Shown here in pieces: positions 24,600-34,246 of a DNA stretch of 64,000 nucleotides. The stretch is from Nitrospinaceae bacterium (GTDB lineage Bacteria; Nitrospinota; Nitrospinia; Nitrospinales; VA-1), in the NCBI GenBank assembly GCA_021604505.1, contig BQJC01000001.1, forward strand, positions 620,001 through 684,000, read 5' to 3'. Both the position numbers and the translations under genes were made by a program. A model generated the notes under the pieces. The model was not told the origin of the DNA, searched no databases, and worked only from the letters and a program-made list of their open reading frames with translations. Each line of letters opens with the position of its first letter. The stretch's first letter is position 1.

Positions 24600-25886
24600 A
24601 TGCCTGTAGCAGTCGTTTTGGGAATGCAGTGGGGAGATGAAGGGAAAGGGAAGATCATCGATCTCTTTTCAGAGGAAGCGGACATCGTCGCCCGCTACCA
24701 GGGAGGCCACAACGCCGGCCATACCATATGCTTCGACGATAAAGAATACGTCTTGCATCTGATTCCATCGGGAATTTTCCATAATGGAAAATTATGTGTG
24801 ATCGGCAACGGTGTGGTGATCGATCCCGCCGCGCTCGTTCAGGAAATGGATGAATTGAAACAGGCGGGAATCGATTTGAAAGGCCGGTTGGTTTTGAGCG
24901 ACCGGGCCAATATCATTCTGCCCTATCACAGCACCTCCGACAAAGGCCGGGAAAGCGAGGGCAAGTTTGAAAAGATCGGCACGACCGGCCGGGGCATCGG
25001 ACCCTCTTATGCCGACAAGATCGCCCGTATTGGCATTCGCACTTGCGACTTTCTCGACGAAAAACGCCTGCGCGAAAAATTCCACGCCAATTACCAGGAG
25101 AAAAAGCAGATCCTGAAAAACCTTTATGGCCACGACCTGCCGGAATTCGATTCCATGTTTAAGAATCTGATGAGCTTTCGGGACACGATTCTTGAGTATA
25201 TTTCAGATACCCATTCCCTTTTGCGGGATGCCATTTCCGAGAACAAAAAAGTGTTGTGCGAAGGCGCTCAGGGCACCATGCTTGATGTGGACCACGGAAC
25301 CTATCCGTTTGTGACGTCTTCCAACTCCACGGCGGGAGGAGCCTGCACGGGGCTCGGAATTCCCCCGACGAAAGTGGACCGCGTGGTCGGCGTCATCAAG
25401 GCCTACACAACGCGGGTGGGGGAGGGGCCGTTTCCTACGGAATTACACGACGGGTCGGGAAACAGGCTGCGCGACGAAGGTCACGAGTTCGGCGCGACCA
25501 CAGGACGCCCACGGCGATGCGGCTGGTTCGATGCGGTCATCGCCCGATACGCCATTGCCCTGAACGGGATCGAATCGCTGGTGTTGACCAAGATCGACGT
25601 TCTGGACAAATTTGAAACGATCAAAGTTTGCACGGGTTATAAATACAATAGAATCGTGTATGAGGAAATGCCCGCCGACCTCGACCGCCTGGAAAACTGC
25701 GAACCGGTGTATACCGAATACGAAGGGTGGATGGAGAATACGGTCGGCGTCACCTCATACGATCAATTGCCCGAAAAGGCCAGAAAATATATTGAAAGTC
25801 TCAGTCAGCTCATCAAATCCAAGTTTCTGATGATTTCCACCGGCCCCGAAAGGAAACACACCATCTGCCTGGGAAGGTTGTTTTAA
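24600..25886 (+). CDS. purA: Adenylosuccinate synthetase
   Basis: Joins IMP and aspartate using GTP, first step from IMP to AMP. The 428-residue protein begins VAVVLGMQWGDEGKGKIIDL with the P-loop and catalytic Asp, followed by RYQGGHNAGHTI with the catalytic His. Later come GTTGRGIGPSYADKIARIGIR, CEGAQGTMLDVDHGTYPFVT, the TTRVGEGPFPTEL loop and TTGRPRRCGWFD, then LTKIDVLD for guanine binding. All family motifs are intact and the length is normal. The ATG at 24600 was chosen; GGGGAGAG provides the ribosome site. A strong sigma-70 promoter lies about 115 bases upstream. Confidence 0.97.
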   Translation: MPVAVVLGMQWGDEGKGKIIDLFSEEADIVARYQGGHNAGHTICFDDKEYVLHLIPSGIFHNGKLCVIGNGVVIDPAALVQEMDELKQAGIDLKGRLVLSDRANIILPYHSTSDKGRESEGKFEKIGTTGRGIGPSYADKIARIGIRTCDFLDEKRLREKFHANYQEKKQILKNLYGHDLPEFDSMFKNLMSFRDTILEYISDTHSLLRDAISENKKVLCEGAQGTMLDVDHGTYPFVTSSNSTAGGACTGLGIPPTKVDRVVGVIKAYTTRVGEGPFPTELHDGSGNRLRDEGHEFGATTGRPRRCGWFDAVIARYAIALNGIESLVLTKIDVLDKFETIKVCTGYKYNRIVYEEMPADLDRLENCEPVYTEYEGWMENTVGVTSYDQLPEKARKYIESLSQLIKSKFLMISTGPERKHTICLGRLF

Positions 25887-25934
25887 AAGGAAAATAAAAA
25901 TCCCCAAGGTATTAGTACAATTTTGTAAATTTAT

Positions 25935-25959
25935 CTCCCCGCCTTCCGAGGGGAGGCGG
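25935..25959. repeat. Short C/G-rich hairpin repeat
   Basis: CTCCCC (25935-25940) pairs with GGGGAG (25950-25955); an alternative pairing is CCGCCT with AGGCGG (25954-25959). It resembles the C/G-run elements at 9240 and 11468 and may be another dispersed intergenic repeat. The remainder of the gap to cstA includes a weak CCCC/GGGG stem followed by TTTT at 26070-26085. Confidence 0.45.
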
Positions 25960-26129
25960 AAAATCATCAAATCCTCACCCCATAAAGCCCAGAAATACAA
26001 GTAATTTTGCCGGTTCGATCGAAAACTCAGAGCTCCCATTCTGAATCTTATATTATAATAAACCGATTGCCCCTGGCGGGGTTTTCGATTTATTCCATTG
26101 GATATAAATACTAATCGATTCCACTTCCC

Positions 26130-27839
26130 ATGTTGACCATCGTCATTCTCATCGGTTCCATTCTGTTTTTTTACTACATCGGTTACCGGTTTTACGCGGG
26201 CCGGCTGGACCGGGAGGTGATTCAGCCAGATGGCGGCAAAACCACTCCCGCCGTCTCTCAAAAAGATGGTATAGATTTTGTCCCCAGTAAGCCAATGGTG
26301 CTGTTCGGGCATAACTTTGCGTCCATCGCCGGTGCAGGTCCGGTTATTGGCCCGATCATCGCCATGCATTATTTCGGCTGGGGCCTGACCTTGTTCTGGA
26401 TCCTGGTGGGCAATGTGTTTATCGGCGCGGTGCATGACTACATCACCTTGATGATTTCCGTTCGTAACCGGGGAAGCTCCATCGCCGAGATCGCCGAAAG
26501 CTCAATGGGAATTCGTGCCAAGTCGGTGTTTGCCGTTTTCCTGGTGCTTGCCATGTTGCTTGTTGTCGCAGTGTTTGGCGTGGTCGCCGCAAAAACCCTC
26601 ATCGCTCAGCCGGAGATGGTGTTTCCCACCTTTGCGATTATTCCGGTGTCGATGATTCTGGGTTGGATCATTTACAAAAAAAACGGCAACCTGGTCACGG
26701 CCTCGTTGATTGCGGTGGCTGTGCTGATTTTAAACATCTATATCGGCTTCAAATTTCCCATTCCTCTGCCAGATGAAGGGTTGCTGGGGCTTTCTCCACT
26801 GATGTTCTGGTTCGTGGCTCTGATGATTTACGCCGGAGTGGCTTCGGTGTTGCCGGTTCAAATCCTGCTTCAGCCCAGAGACTATTTGTCCACCTACGTA
26901 TTGTTCGGTTCGATGGCGCTGGGGATCCTGGGCCTTTTATGGGTGCATCCAGAGATCAACACTCCGGTTTACAGAGGGGTTGTCTCTGATGTTCAGGGTC
27001 CGGTGTGGCCGATGCTGTTTGTTCTGGTGGCATGCGGCGCGGTTTCCGGGTTTCATTCGCTGGTGGCGGGGGGGACGACATCCAAGCAGTTGGCGACCGA
27101 AACGCATGGCAAGCCGATCAGTTACGGGGGAATGTTGACCGAGGGCGTGGTCGCGGTGGTCACGGTTCTGCTGGTCGGAGGCGGTTTGTACTGGGTGGCT
27201 CCAGCCGGGGGCGGGGTCGATATGGCGACGCTTGGCTTTCGCGAAACCCTCAATTCCGGCGGATGGATTCTGGCGTTTGGCAACGGCTTCGGCAACGTGG
27301 TGCATCAGATGCTGCCAATACTGAGTTTCACATTCGCCTCAATGATAGCCGTTTTGGCTCTCAACACCTTTGTATTGACCACGCTGGATACGGCGGTCCG
27401 CATCACCCGCTTCATCGTGCAGGAATCCTTAGGACCCAAAGTGCCCGTATTTCAGAATAAATATGTCACCACGGTGGCGGTGGTTTTTCTTGCCTATCTG
27501 ATCGGCGCGACCGAAGGCTGGCAGCAGATCTGGCCGATTTTCGGAGCGACCAACCAGCTCATCGCCGCGGTGGCGCTGATGGTCTGTTCCACCTATTTGA
27601 TGGCAGCAAAGAAACCGACGAAGTACACGCTTTATCCGGCAGTGTTCATGATCATCACCACGATCGGAGCACTCTCCTGGCAGAGTTACAAATTTCTGAG
27701 TGCACCCAGGCCCAATTATTTCCTCGGATTGGCGGCAATGGTTCTTATTGCCCTGGCGATATTTGTGGGAAGTGAAGGGCTCAAGGCGCTGAAAGGAAGG
27801 TCGGTGAAAGATTTTAAACCCGCCTCTTCCGAAGCCTGA
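26130..27839 (+). CDS. cstA: CstA family transporter
   Basis: A 569-residue integral membrane protein with roughly 15 to 16 hydrophobic segments. The CstA hallmarks are visible: PSKPMVLFGHNFASIAGAGP, then IGPIIAMHYFGWG, FIGAVHDYITLMISVRNRG, GVASVLPVQILLQPRDYL, and SGFHSLVAGGTTSKQLATE; GATNQLIAAVAL occurs late. CstA proteins take up pyruvate or peptides during carbon limitation. This is the short form, about 120 residues less than the Escherichia coli protein. No convincing ribosome site is seen before the ATG. The following gap has a CCGGC/GCCGG stem (27903-27917) before nfu. Confidence 0.92.
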   Translation: MLTIVILIGSILFFYYIGYRFYAGRLDREVIQPDGGKTTPAVSQKDGIDFVPSKPMVLFGHNFASIAGAGPVIGPIIAMHYFGWGLTLFWILVGNVFIGAVHDYITLMISVRNRGSSIAEIAESSMGIRAKSVFAVFLVLAMLLVVAVFGVVAAKTLIAQPEMVFPTFAIIPVSMILGWIIYKKNGNLVTASLIAVAVLILNIYIGFKFPIPLPDEGLLGLSPLMFWFVALMIYAGVASVLPVQILLQPRDYLSTYVLFGSMALGILGLLWVHPEINTPVYRGVVSDVQGPVWPMLFVLVACGAVSGFHSLVAGGTTSKQLATETHGKPISYGGMLTEGVVAVVTVLLVGGGLYWVAPAGGGVDMATLGFRETLNSGGWILAFGNGFGNVVHQMLPILSFTFASMIAVLALNTFVLTTLDTAVRITRFIVQESLGPKVPVFQNKYVTTVAVVFLAYLIGATEGWQQIWPIFGATNQLIAAVALMVCSTYLMAAKKPTKYTLYPAVFMIITTIGALSWQSYKFLSAPRPNYFLGLAAMVLIALAIFVGSEGLKALKGRSVKDFKPASSEA

Positions 27840-27942
27840 GTTTATTGGCTTTTTTCCAGGAATATATTATGATGAAGGCATCGATTCAGGGGTAATTTGA
27901 TCCCGGCTATTGGCCGGATTTTGGATAAAAGGATTTGGTTCC

Positions 27943-28611
27943 ATGAAACTCAGTGAAATTTTGGCCGCCAGAGAAAAAGCCAAGGAAAAAACCACGGCTC
28001 AGAATTTAGGCACGCCAATTCCAGCCCGGCCCGCTTCCACAAAGTCGGCGCTCAAGGTGATCCGCACCCGGGAGACCCCCAACGCCGATGCGCTTCAGTA
28101 TGTTTTGAACGCGCAGATCCTCGACCACGGCAACAAATCCTATGCATCCAAAGGCGATTGCGACGGCGATAAGCTGGGTCAGGCGTTGTTCGGTATGCGG
28201 GGCGTCAAAAACGTCTATGTCATGGAAAATTTTGTGACGGTGACCAAAGACCCCACGATCGATTGGAACCCGCTCAAGGATCAGATCTGGAAAACCATCG
28301 ACAAGCATGTAACGGTTTATCAGACCGCAGATAAGGCCGCACTCGCCAAGATCGACGTGACAAACTTTCCCGCGTTATCTCAGGAAGATAAGTTGAAGGC
28401 CATCGAAATGGTGCTGGACCGCTCCATCCGCACCAACCTGGCCAAAGACGGCGGCGGAGTGGAGGTCAAAAGCCTCGAAAACAATGTCGTGCGTATCGAG
28501 TATCACGGCGCCTGCGGAACCTGCGCCACCTCCAGCACCGGAACCCTGCAATACATCCAGACCCAGCTCAAGCAACAACTCCATTCCGATTTAAGCGTTA
28601 AACCGGTTTAA
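27943..28611 (+). CDS. Nfu-type iron-sulfur scaffold protein
   Basis: A 222-residue protein in two domains. The N-terminal Nfu_N domain (VIRTRETPNADALQYVLNAQ, then GDKLGQALFGMRGVKNVYVM and FVTVTKDPTIDWNPLKDQIW) is followed by a NifU-like C-terminal domain with GVEVKSLENNVVRIEYHGAC and the cluster-binding CGTCATSSTG. Such proteins carry a [4Fe-4S] cluster to client enzymes. Numerous Fe-S proteins in this window (SdhB, IspH, UDG, RlmD) are potential clients. The ATG at 27943 starts at the conserved family beginning; a longer form from 27910 lacks a ribosome site. It is convergent with the AsmA-like gene. Confidence 0.88.
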   Translation: MKLSEILAAREKAKEKTTAQNLGTPIPARPASTKSALKVIRTRETPNADALQYVLNAQILDHGNKSYASKGDCDGDKLGQALFGMRGVKNVYVMENFVTVTKDPTIDWNPLKDQIWKTIDKHVTVYQTADKAALAKIDVTNFPALSQEDKLKAIEMVLDRSIRTNLAKDGGGVEVKSLENNVVRIEYHGACGTCATSSTGTLQYIQTQLKQQLHSDLSVKPV

Positions 28612-28631
28612 TAACTATTCCGGTTTCCGGC

Positions 28632-30884
28632 CTAATTACCAGAAATTTTCCCTTGTAACTGCGGAGCCTTAAGAAAGCCCTTGAGAAAATCAGCAGGTTT
28701 TTTGATCACCGATTTTTGCGCCATGAGCTCGATTTTCGGTTTGTCCAGCGTGCCGGTCACCTTGAAATAGGTTTCCAGAACCCCGCCTTTTTCCCCTCCT
28801 GTTAGAAGTTCGCCGAGCAGAGGAACCGCCTTTACCAGACCATCGATCATTTGTAGCGGAACGGCTTTGATCTCTGCCCTCACCTTGCCGGTGGGCAGAT
28901 CGGTTTTTCCGGCAACGAACATTTTCAATTGCGGTCCATCCATCTGCAGGTCATCCGTCAGCACCAGTCCGTTGCGGATTTTAAAATGGCCCCGGACAAA
29001 CTTATACTCCAAACCTTCTCTGCCTGCTTGCAGAGCGGTGGAGGGATTAAGCAGAACCAGTAAGGCTTTTATGCCCTCGATTTTCTGGATATTGCCGTCG
29101 GTGATATTCAAGTCAAGATTTCCAGACAATCCACGAGTGAAGGGAGAAAGTTTTTCGCTTTGTTTGCCTTGATGCTTAGTAGACCGCAATCGTCCACCGA
29201 ACTTTCCTGAAAATTTCACCGATCCAAAAGCAGACTGGCGGGAAAAATCTTCAGCTTTCAATCGATCCCCTTGGATGCTTAGAGAATAGGTTTCCTGAAT
29301 CGAATTAAATTTTCCAGTCATGCGAATCTCCCCGTTTTCAGGGCGGATTTTTCCACTGACCAATTGGAGAGTCTCAGGGGTGATGCGAAACAGTCCCCAT
29401 GCTTTTTTAAAGGGTATGCCCTGAACCGTCAGTTGATTTGTTTCCACGTCCGCGATGGTCAAAGCTTGGGTTCCTTTCTGGATGCGCAGAGTGGCGCGGG
29501 CCATCTTTTGCGGAAAGTCCGGGTTCGTCCAGGCCAGGTTTTCCAACTCGGCGGACCCTGTCCATTGCAGGCCCGATAAATCGGTTGCATTTTTAGAAAA
29601 AGAAACCGGGCCTATTAATTTAAAAGAGCCGAAAGCTTTTCCTTGGGATGGCAAACGATTCACTTTGTCTGGGAAACCCAGTTGCGCGAGATTCAATTCC
29701 TTAAACGAAATATCCGATTCCACGGTCAGCAATCGTTTTTTCCCGGTGGTTGAAGAAAACCGGATTTTCCCGGTCTCCTGGAACTCGCCGCCCAAAAGCT
29801 CTCCCGAGAACTTTTGCGTCAGAAGTGAGTCCTTCCATTTTCCTTCACCGTTCAGACGGGAAAGGGCAATGCGTCCTTCCCCGGTTTGGTAAACGGCGTC
29901 GCTGATTTGGACCTTCAAATCCATCCGGGCGTTTTTTTGCAGGGAATCGATATTTTCAACGTCCTGAATCGGAAGTTCGAGATGCATTGCAATTTTATCA
30001 AGACGGCCTTCTTTTAGCTGATTCAGGAAGGAAAGGTTGGGGAGGTGTTTTTTTATCTCTTTCAATTCCGCAATGGGTATCGGTGAGGAGGTCAAATCAG
30101 CCACAACATGCAGAGGGCTTTCCGGGTCAGAATCGATCCGCCCTTTACCTTGAAAATGCAGAGGGTCGATTTTTAATTGCAATGAGTCGATACGAGTCTC
30201 CATGCGACCGGTAGCCGGTCGGTTCAGATTCAGGAGGAAAGAGACGCTTATCGGAATGGTGTGGGCCGGAGCGGATTCGCTGGATTTTTGCAGTAACAAA
30301 ATTTGCGCGTTTTTTATTTCAATATTTTGAACCCTAAGGTCGGTTCCCTTAAGAATCTTCTCTAAGTTTTTTACCGTTACTTTTTGTTGATCGATCGGTT
30401 CGAGGTCTTCGCTCGGAACCGCTGCCGGGCTTGGAGTCGGGCTGGGTTTCTGATCGGGTGTCCGTCCAGAGTCATCGTTCCTGCCGGATTCTTCAGGCAA
30501 TGGAGTAGGAGTTATTTTAGGGCGGGGAGATGCCAGGTCGATTTTTACCACTGGGTTGACGAGGGTGGCTTTTTTTATTTTAACCTGTTTTTTGAATAGC
30601 GGCTTGAGCTCCGCCAGTAAATAAACGTTCTCAGCGTAAAAAAGGTCCTTCGACCCATCACGGGTGAAAAAACGTAAGCCATTGCATCGAAAGCCCAGAC
30701 CGTGGGTGAATTCCAGGTGCAAGGATTCCAGTTCCACCTTCAATCCCGTCGCTTTCGACAGTTCAGCGGCGATGGGTTCGCGGAACCGATCCAGATCGAC
30801 AAAAGTGATCAATAACAAGCCGAATCCTAATAACAGCAGGAGGCACAAAATCGATCCCAGAGAAATTTTTAGAAAGGTTTTCAC
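28632..30884 (-). CDS. AsmA-like inner-membrane anchored envelope protein
   Basis: A 750-residue protein with one N-terminal membrane helix (LGSILCLLLLLGFGLLLITF, about residues 9 to 28), then DLDRFREPIAAELSKATGLK, the AsmA start motif, and a long beta-rich periplasmic part with many FSG/GKF strands. A Pro/Glu-rich linker at about 125 to 160 separates the first domain. The C-terminal region (IKALLVLLNPSTALQAGREGL onward, KAVPLLGELLTGGEKGGV) matches the AsmA_2/DUF3971-type end. These bridge-like proteins are thought to help phospholipids pass to the outer membrane. It is divergent from the macA-like operon. Confidence 0.85.
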   Translation of the reverse strand: MKTFLKISLGSILCLLLLLGFGLLLITFVDLDRFREPIAAELSKATGLKVELESLHLEFTHGLGFRCNGLRFFTRDGSKDLFYAENVYLLAELKPLFKKQVKIKKATLVNPVVKIDLASPRPKITPTPLPEESGRNDDSGRTPDQKPSPTPSPAAVPSEDLEPIDQQKVTVKNLEKILKGTDLRVQNIEIKNAQILLLQKSSESAPAHTIPISVSFLLNLNRPATGRMETRIDSLQLKIDPLHFQGKGRIDSDPESPLHVVADLTSSPIPIAELKEIKKHLPNLSFLNQLKEGRLDKIAMHLELPIQDVENIDSLQKNARMDLKVQISDAVYQTGEGRIALSRLNGEGKWKDSLLTQKFSGELLGGEFQETGKIRFSSTTGKKRLLTVESDISFKELNLAQLGFPDKVNRLPSQGKAFGSFKLIGPVSFSKNATDLSGLQWTGSAELENLAWTNPDFPQKMARATLRIQKGTQALTIADVETNQLTVQGIPFKKAWGLFRITPETLQLVSGKIRPENGEIRMTGKFNSIQETYSLSIQGDRLKAEDFSRQSAFGSVKFSGKFGGRLRSTKHQGKQSEKLSPFTRGLSGNLDLNITDGNIQKIEGIKALLVLLNPSTALQAGREGLEYKFVRGHFKIRNGLVLTDDLQMDGPQLKMFVAGKTDLPTGKVRAEIKAVPLQMIDGLVKAVPLLGELLTGGEKGGVLETYFKVTGTLDKPKIELMAQKSVIKKPADFLKGFLKAPQLQGKISGN

Positions 30885-31011
30885 TCTTTTTGGACCGTTG
30901 GTTCGGCGGCGTTGGAGAGGCGGTCAAAGCATTCCGGATGGAACGTTGCCTATAAAATAGCACGAACGCCCAATTTAAGTAAACATTCGTATTTTCAGTA
31001 TGTTATGATTC

Positions 31012-32331
31012 ATGAAACCACAACAAAGAAAACACTATTTGATGGGATTTTCCGGTAAAATTCGCGGCTTCGCTCTGTTGTTTATTATCATGGCCTTCCT
31101 GATCTGGGTGGTCAGCGGGGAGAACCTTTCCAGGTTTTCCAATTCGATGAAGGGCAAAAAAGATCAGCCATTAAAAGCCGAAGATTTTGAATTTACCGAA
31201 GTATCCCGCCGGGACATTCACCAGAAGGTGTTGGCCACGGGGACGGTGAGCCTCAAGACAGGCGCCGAAGTAAAAATCGGGGCCAGGATTTCCGGCAAGT
31301 TGGAAAAGCTGATGGTCAAAATCGGAGATCGGGTCAAGGCAGGGGACCTGATCGCGATGATCGAACACGAAGATCTCCTGGCGCGTGTGTCCAAGTTTCA
31401 GGCGGATTTAAAGTCAGAAAAGGCCCGGCTGAGGAAGGTTCGTATGGAAGGGCCACTTGAAATCAGAAAGGACAAGGCTTCCCTGGAAGAGATCACTGTC
31501 CAGTTGAACCTGGCGAAAAAGACCCTGGAACGGAACCTCGACCTGCGTGAAAAAGGTTTTGTCTCGGCCTCGGCGGTGGATGAAGCGGAAGAAAAAGTGG
31601 AGGTGCTGGAGGCCAAGATCAAACTGGCACAGGAAGAATTGAGTCTTCAGGAAGCGAAACTTGGAAATGACATCCGCCTTGCAGAGGCCGGTGTGGAAAA
31701 GGCGGAAGCCAACCTGAGGGAGGAGGAGGTTCAACTCTCCTACGCGGAAATCACAGCCCCAATTGATGGCGTCGTGGCGTTCATTTCCACTCAGGAAGGA
31801 GAAACTGTAGTCGCCAGTTTAAGTGCTCCGACCTTTGTGACCCTCATCGATCTGGTAAAATTGGAAGTGACGGTTTTCGTGGACGAGACGGATATCGGAC
31901 AAATACAAACCGGCCAGAAGGCGGTTTTCACGGTAGATGCCTATTCGGATAAATTTTTTTCCGGCGTGGTTCGGGACATTCACCCGAAAGCCGTGATCAA
32001 GGACAACGTGGTCAACTATGAAGTGATACTGGAGATCGATCCTAAGAATATTTCTCTATTGCGTCCTGAGATGACCGCCAATGTGGTAGTCACGACGGGA
32101 ACCCGTCCGCAGGCGCTTTCTATCCCCAAAGAAGCGATTAAGAGAATGGGAAAAAAATATTTCGCCATTGTGGATGCAAACGGTGATTTGGCTGAAAAAG
32201 CCATTGAAACCGGATGGCGGGATGAAGGCTTCATTGAAATCGTCTCGGGTCTCAGCGAAAATGACAAAGTGGGCATTCCCATCAAGTCCAGGGGGGATGA
32301 GCGCAAAGGCAGGGGGCCGCGAAGAAGATGA
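31012..32331 (+). CDS. MacA/HlyD-type periplasmic adaptor (membrane fusion protein)
   Basis: A 439-residue adaptor of an ABC exporter. It has one membrane helix (about residues 18 to 37), the lipoyl half-motif VKIGARISGKLEKLMVKIGD, a long coiled-coil hairpin (about 125 to 245, KAEANLREEEVQL at its end) and the second lipoyl half YAEITAPIDGVVAFISTQEG. It closes with a beta-barrel and membrane-proximal domain. The stop overlaps the ATG of the ABC gene (ATGA). Together with the ATPase and two permeases it should form a tripartite system, but no outer-membrane TolC-like gene is here. An alternative start at 31033 is possible. Confidence 0.9.
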   Translation: MKPQQRKHYLMGFSGKIRGFALLFIIMAFLIWVVSGENLSRFSNSMKGKKDQPLKAEDFEFTEVSRRDIHQKVLATGTVSLKTGAEVKIGARISGKLEKLMVKIGDRVKAGDLIAMIEHEDLLARVSKFQADLKSEKARLRKVRMEGPLEIRKDKASLEEITVQLNLAKKTLERNLDLREKGFVSASAVDEAEEKVEVLEAKIKLAQEELSLQEAKLGNDIRLAEAGVEKAEANLREEEVQLSYAEITAPIDGVVAFISTQEGETVVASLSAPTFVTLIDLVKLEVTVFVDETDIGQIQTGQKAVFTVDAYSDKFFSGVVRDIHPKAVIKDNVVNYEVILEIDPKNISLLRPEMTANVVVTTGTRPQALSIPKEAIKRMGKKYFAIVDANGDLAEKAIETGWRDEGFIEIVSGLSENDKVGIPIKSRGDERKGRGPRRR

Positions 32332-33059
32332 GCCTGATCGAAATGCTTTCCATCGGTAAGACCTACAAAAGCGCCGGCCTGGACGTGGAAGTTTTGAAAG
32401 ACGTTTCCCTGCGTGTGGAGCAAGGGGAATACATCAGCATCATCGGTCCGTCGGGCGCGGGGAAAAGCACCTTGATGACCATCATGGGTTGCCTGGGACT
32501 GCCGAGCAGGGGGATCTATACTTTGGATGGGGAGGAAGTGGAAAAGGTCAGCGACCGGGAGCTGTCGCGGATTCGCAACGAAAAAATCGGGTTTGTGTTT
32601 CAGGCCTTTCACCTTTTGCCGGGTGTAAAAGCCATCGACAACGTCATGATGCCTCTTCTTTATTCGCGAAAAGTGCCGAAGGATGCCAGAGAGCGGGCCG
32701 AAGAAGTTCTTGAAAAAGTGGGGTTGGGGCACCGACTGCACCACACTCCCGGGCAACTGTCCGGAGGAGAGCAACAACGGGTGACCATCGCCCGGTCCCT
32801 GATCAACCGTCCAAAAATTTTACTTGCCGATGAGCCCACAGGCAATTTGGACTCCAAAAATGGCGTTGAAATCATGAAAACCTTCGATCGTTTGAACCGG
32901 GAAGAAGGCACCACCATCGTATTGATCACTCACGACCAGGAAGTGGCCCTGCATGCGCATCGAATCCTGACGATAAAAGACGGCCAAATCGAATCGGACC
33001 AGTGGAATGAGAATTTTTCGAAATATCAAGCAGGCCCTTCGCGGACTCCTTCTGAATAA
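32328..33059 (+). CDS. ABC transporter ATPase (MacB/LolD type)
   Basis: A 243-residue nucleotide-binding subunit. It has Walker A GPSGAGKST (about residue 44), the Q-loop FVFQAFHLLPG, the signature LSGGEQQRVTIARSLI, Walker B ILLADEPTGNLDSKNG and the H-loop LITHDQEVA. The order and the ADEPTGNLD sequence are typical of the LolD/MacB subfamily that powers FtsX-like permeases. The C-terminal 17 codons overlap the start of the first permease gene, which is an unusually long overlap. Energy donor for the two permeases that follow. Confidence 0.95.
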   Translation: MSLIEMLSIGKTYKSAGLDVEVLKDVSLRVEQGEYISIIGPSGAGKSTLMTIMGCLGLPSRGIYTLDGEEVEKVSDRELSRIRNEKIGFVFQAFHLLPGVKAIDNVMMPLLYSRKVPKDARERAEEVLEKVGLGHRLHHTPGQLSGGEQQRVTIARSLINRPKILLADEPTGNLDSKNGVEIMKTFDRLNREEGTTIVLITHDQEVALHAHRILTIKDGQIESDQWNENFSKYQAGPSRTPSE

Positions 33060-34215
33060 GGGCAACACGTTATTGATGACTCTGGGGATCATCGTCGGTA
33101 TCGGTTCCCTCACTGTCATCGTGGCCATTGGCGAAGGAACTAAAGCGAAAGTTCTCGACCGCATCACCAGCCTGGGGTTCGGCCCGGATTCTTTCTCCGT
33201 GGTTGCCGGCGCGGGCCGCCTGTTTTTTGCCAGGTCAGGAGAAACCACCAGTCTGACGCTTCAGGACGCAGACGATATCCGGGCGTTGCCTACGGTTCGT
33301 CTCGTGGTTCCCCGGCAAAAGAAACGCATGCGGATCATTTATAAAAAGGAGTTCACCACCACCCGCGTTTACGGCGTGACTCCCCAATGGCAGGCCGCAA
33401 GGGGATGGAAACTTGCGGATGGAGAATTCTTGAATGAACAACACATGGAGCGCAAACGCCGGGTGATCATTCTTGGCTCCACCCCGGCGAAAAAATTGTT
33501 CGGTGGCGGCGATCCCATCGGGAAAATGGTGCGTGTGGGCGATGTTTTTTATAAGGTCATCGGTATTCTCGTGGAAAAAGGTCTCACTGAAAGCGGTTAC
33601 GATCCCGACGACCGCACCCTGATTCCACTGACCACCTCGATTTCCCGGTTGACCCATCAGACCCACCTTCACAGCGCCAAGGTCATGGCCCTGGACGCTG
33701 CGTTGGTGGAAAAAACGATGGAAGACATCCGCCAGATTCTCCGGGAAAACCACAACCTGTCCCCGTTGGCCGATGACGATTTTCGTTTCATCACCCCTGA
33801 AGGCATCATGCAATGGGTCACGGAAGCCTCCCAGGCGCTCAACCGCATGCTGGTCCTCATTTCAACAGTGTCACTTTTGGTCGGGGGGATCGTCATCATG
33901 AATATCCTGCTGGTTTCGATTCGCGAACGGATTCATGAAATAGGTATCCGCCGCTGTTTTGGCGCACGGCGTTCGGACATCACCCAGCAATTTCTATTCG
34001 AATCCATATTTGTGGCCATTCTGGGCGGTATCCTGGGAACGGTCATCGGATTGTTATTGATCACCGGTTTACAACGCTTCGATATCATCCCCACGAAAAT
34101 CACCTGGGAGCCTTTTATTCTGGCCTTTATTTTTTCAACCCTCGTCGGTCTGGTTTTCGGGATTCAGCCCGCAAGAAAAGCCGCACTGTTGAGCCCCGAA
34201 GAAACGCTTCGATGA
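33007..34215 (+). CDS. MacB-like permease 1 (FtsX fold)
   Basis: A 402-residue permease with a first membrane helix at about residues 18 to 42 (LLMTLGIIVGIGSLTVIVAIG), a periplasmic MacB_PCD domain, and three helices near the C-terminus (about 280 to 385) of the FtsX type. The motif IREIG-like RERIHEIGIRRCFGARRSDITQQF couples to the ATPase. The start at 33007 overlaps the ATPase gene by 53 bases; the next Met would remove half of the first helix, so the overlap seems real. Homologous to the next permease. Presumably forms a heterodimer with it. Confidence 0.9.
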   Translation: MRIFRNIKQALRGLLLNKGNTLLMTLGIIVGIGSLTVIVAIGEGTKAKVLDRITSLGFGPDSFSVVAGAGRLFFARSGETTSLTLQDADDIRALPTVRLVVPRQKKRMRIIYKKEFTTTRVYGVTPQWQAARGWKLADGEFLNEQHMERKRRVIILGSTPAKKLFGGGDPIGKMVRVGDVFYKVIGILVEKGLTESGYDPDDRTLIPLTTSISRLTHQTHLHSAKVMALDAALVEKTMEDIRQILRENHNLSPLADDDFRFITPEGIMQWVTEASQALNRMLVLISTVSLLVGGIVIMNILLVSIRERIHEIGIRRCFGARRSDITQQFLFESIFVAILGGILGTVIGLLLITGLQRFDIIPTKITWEPFILAFIFSTLVGLVFGIQPARKAALLSPEETLR

Positions 34216-34246
34216 CTGGAAAGTTGAGCGGGGAGGGTTGCGGACG

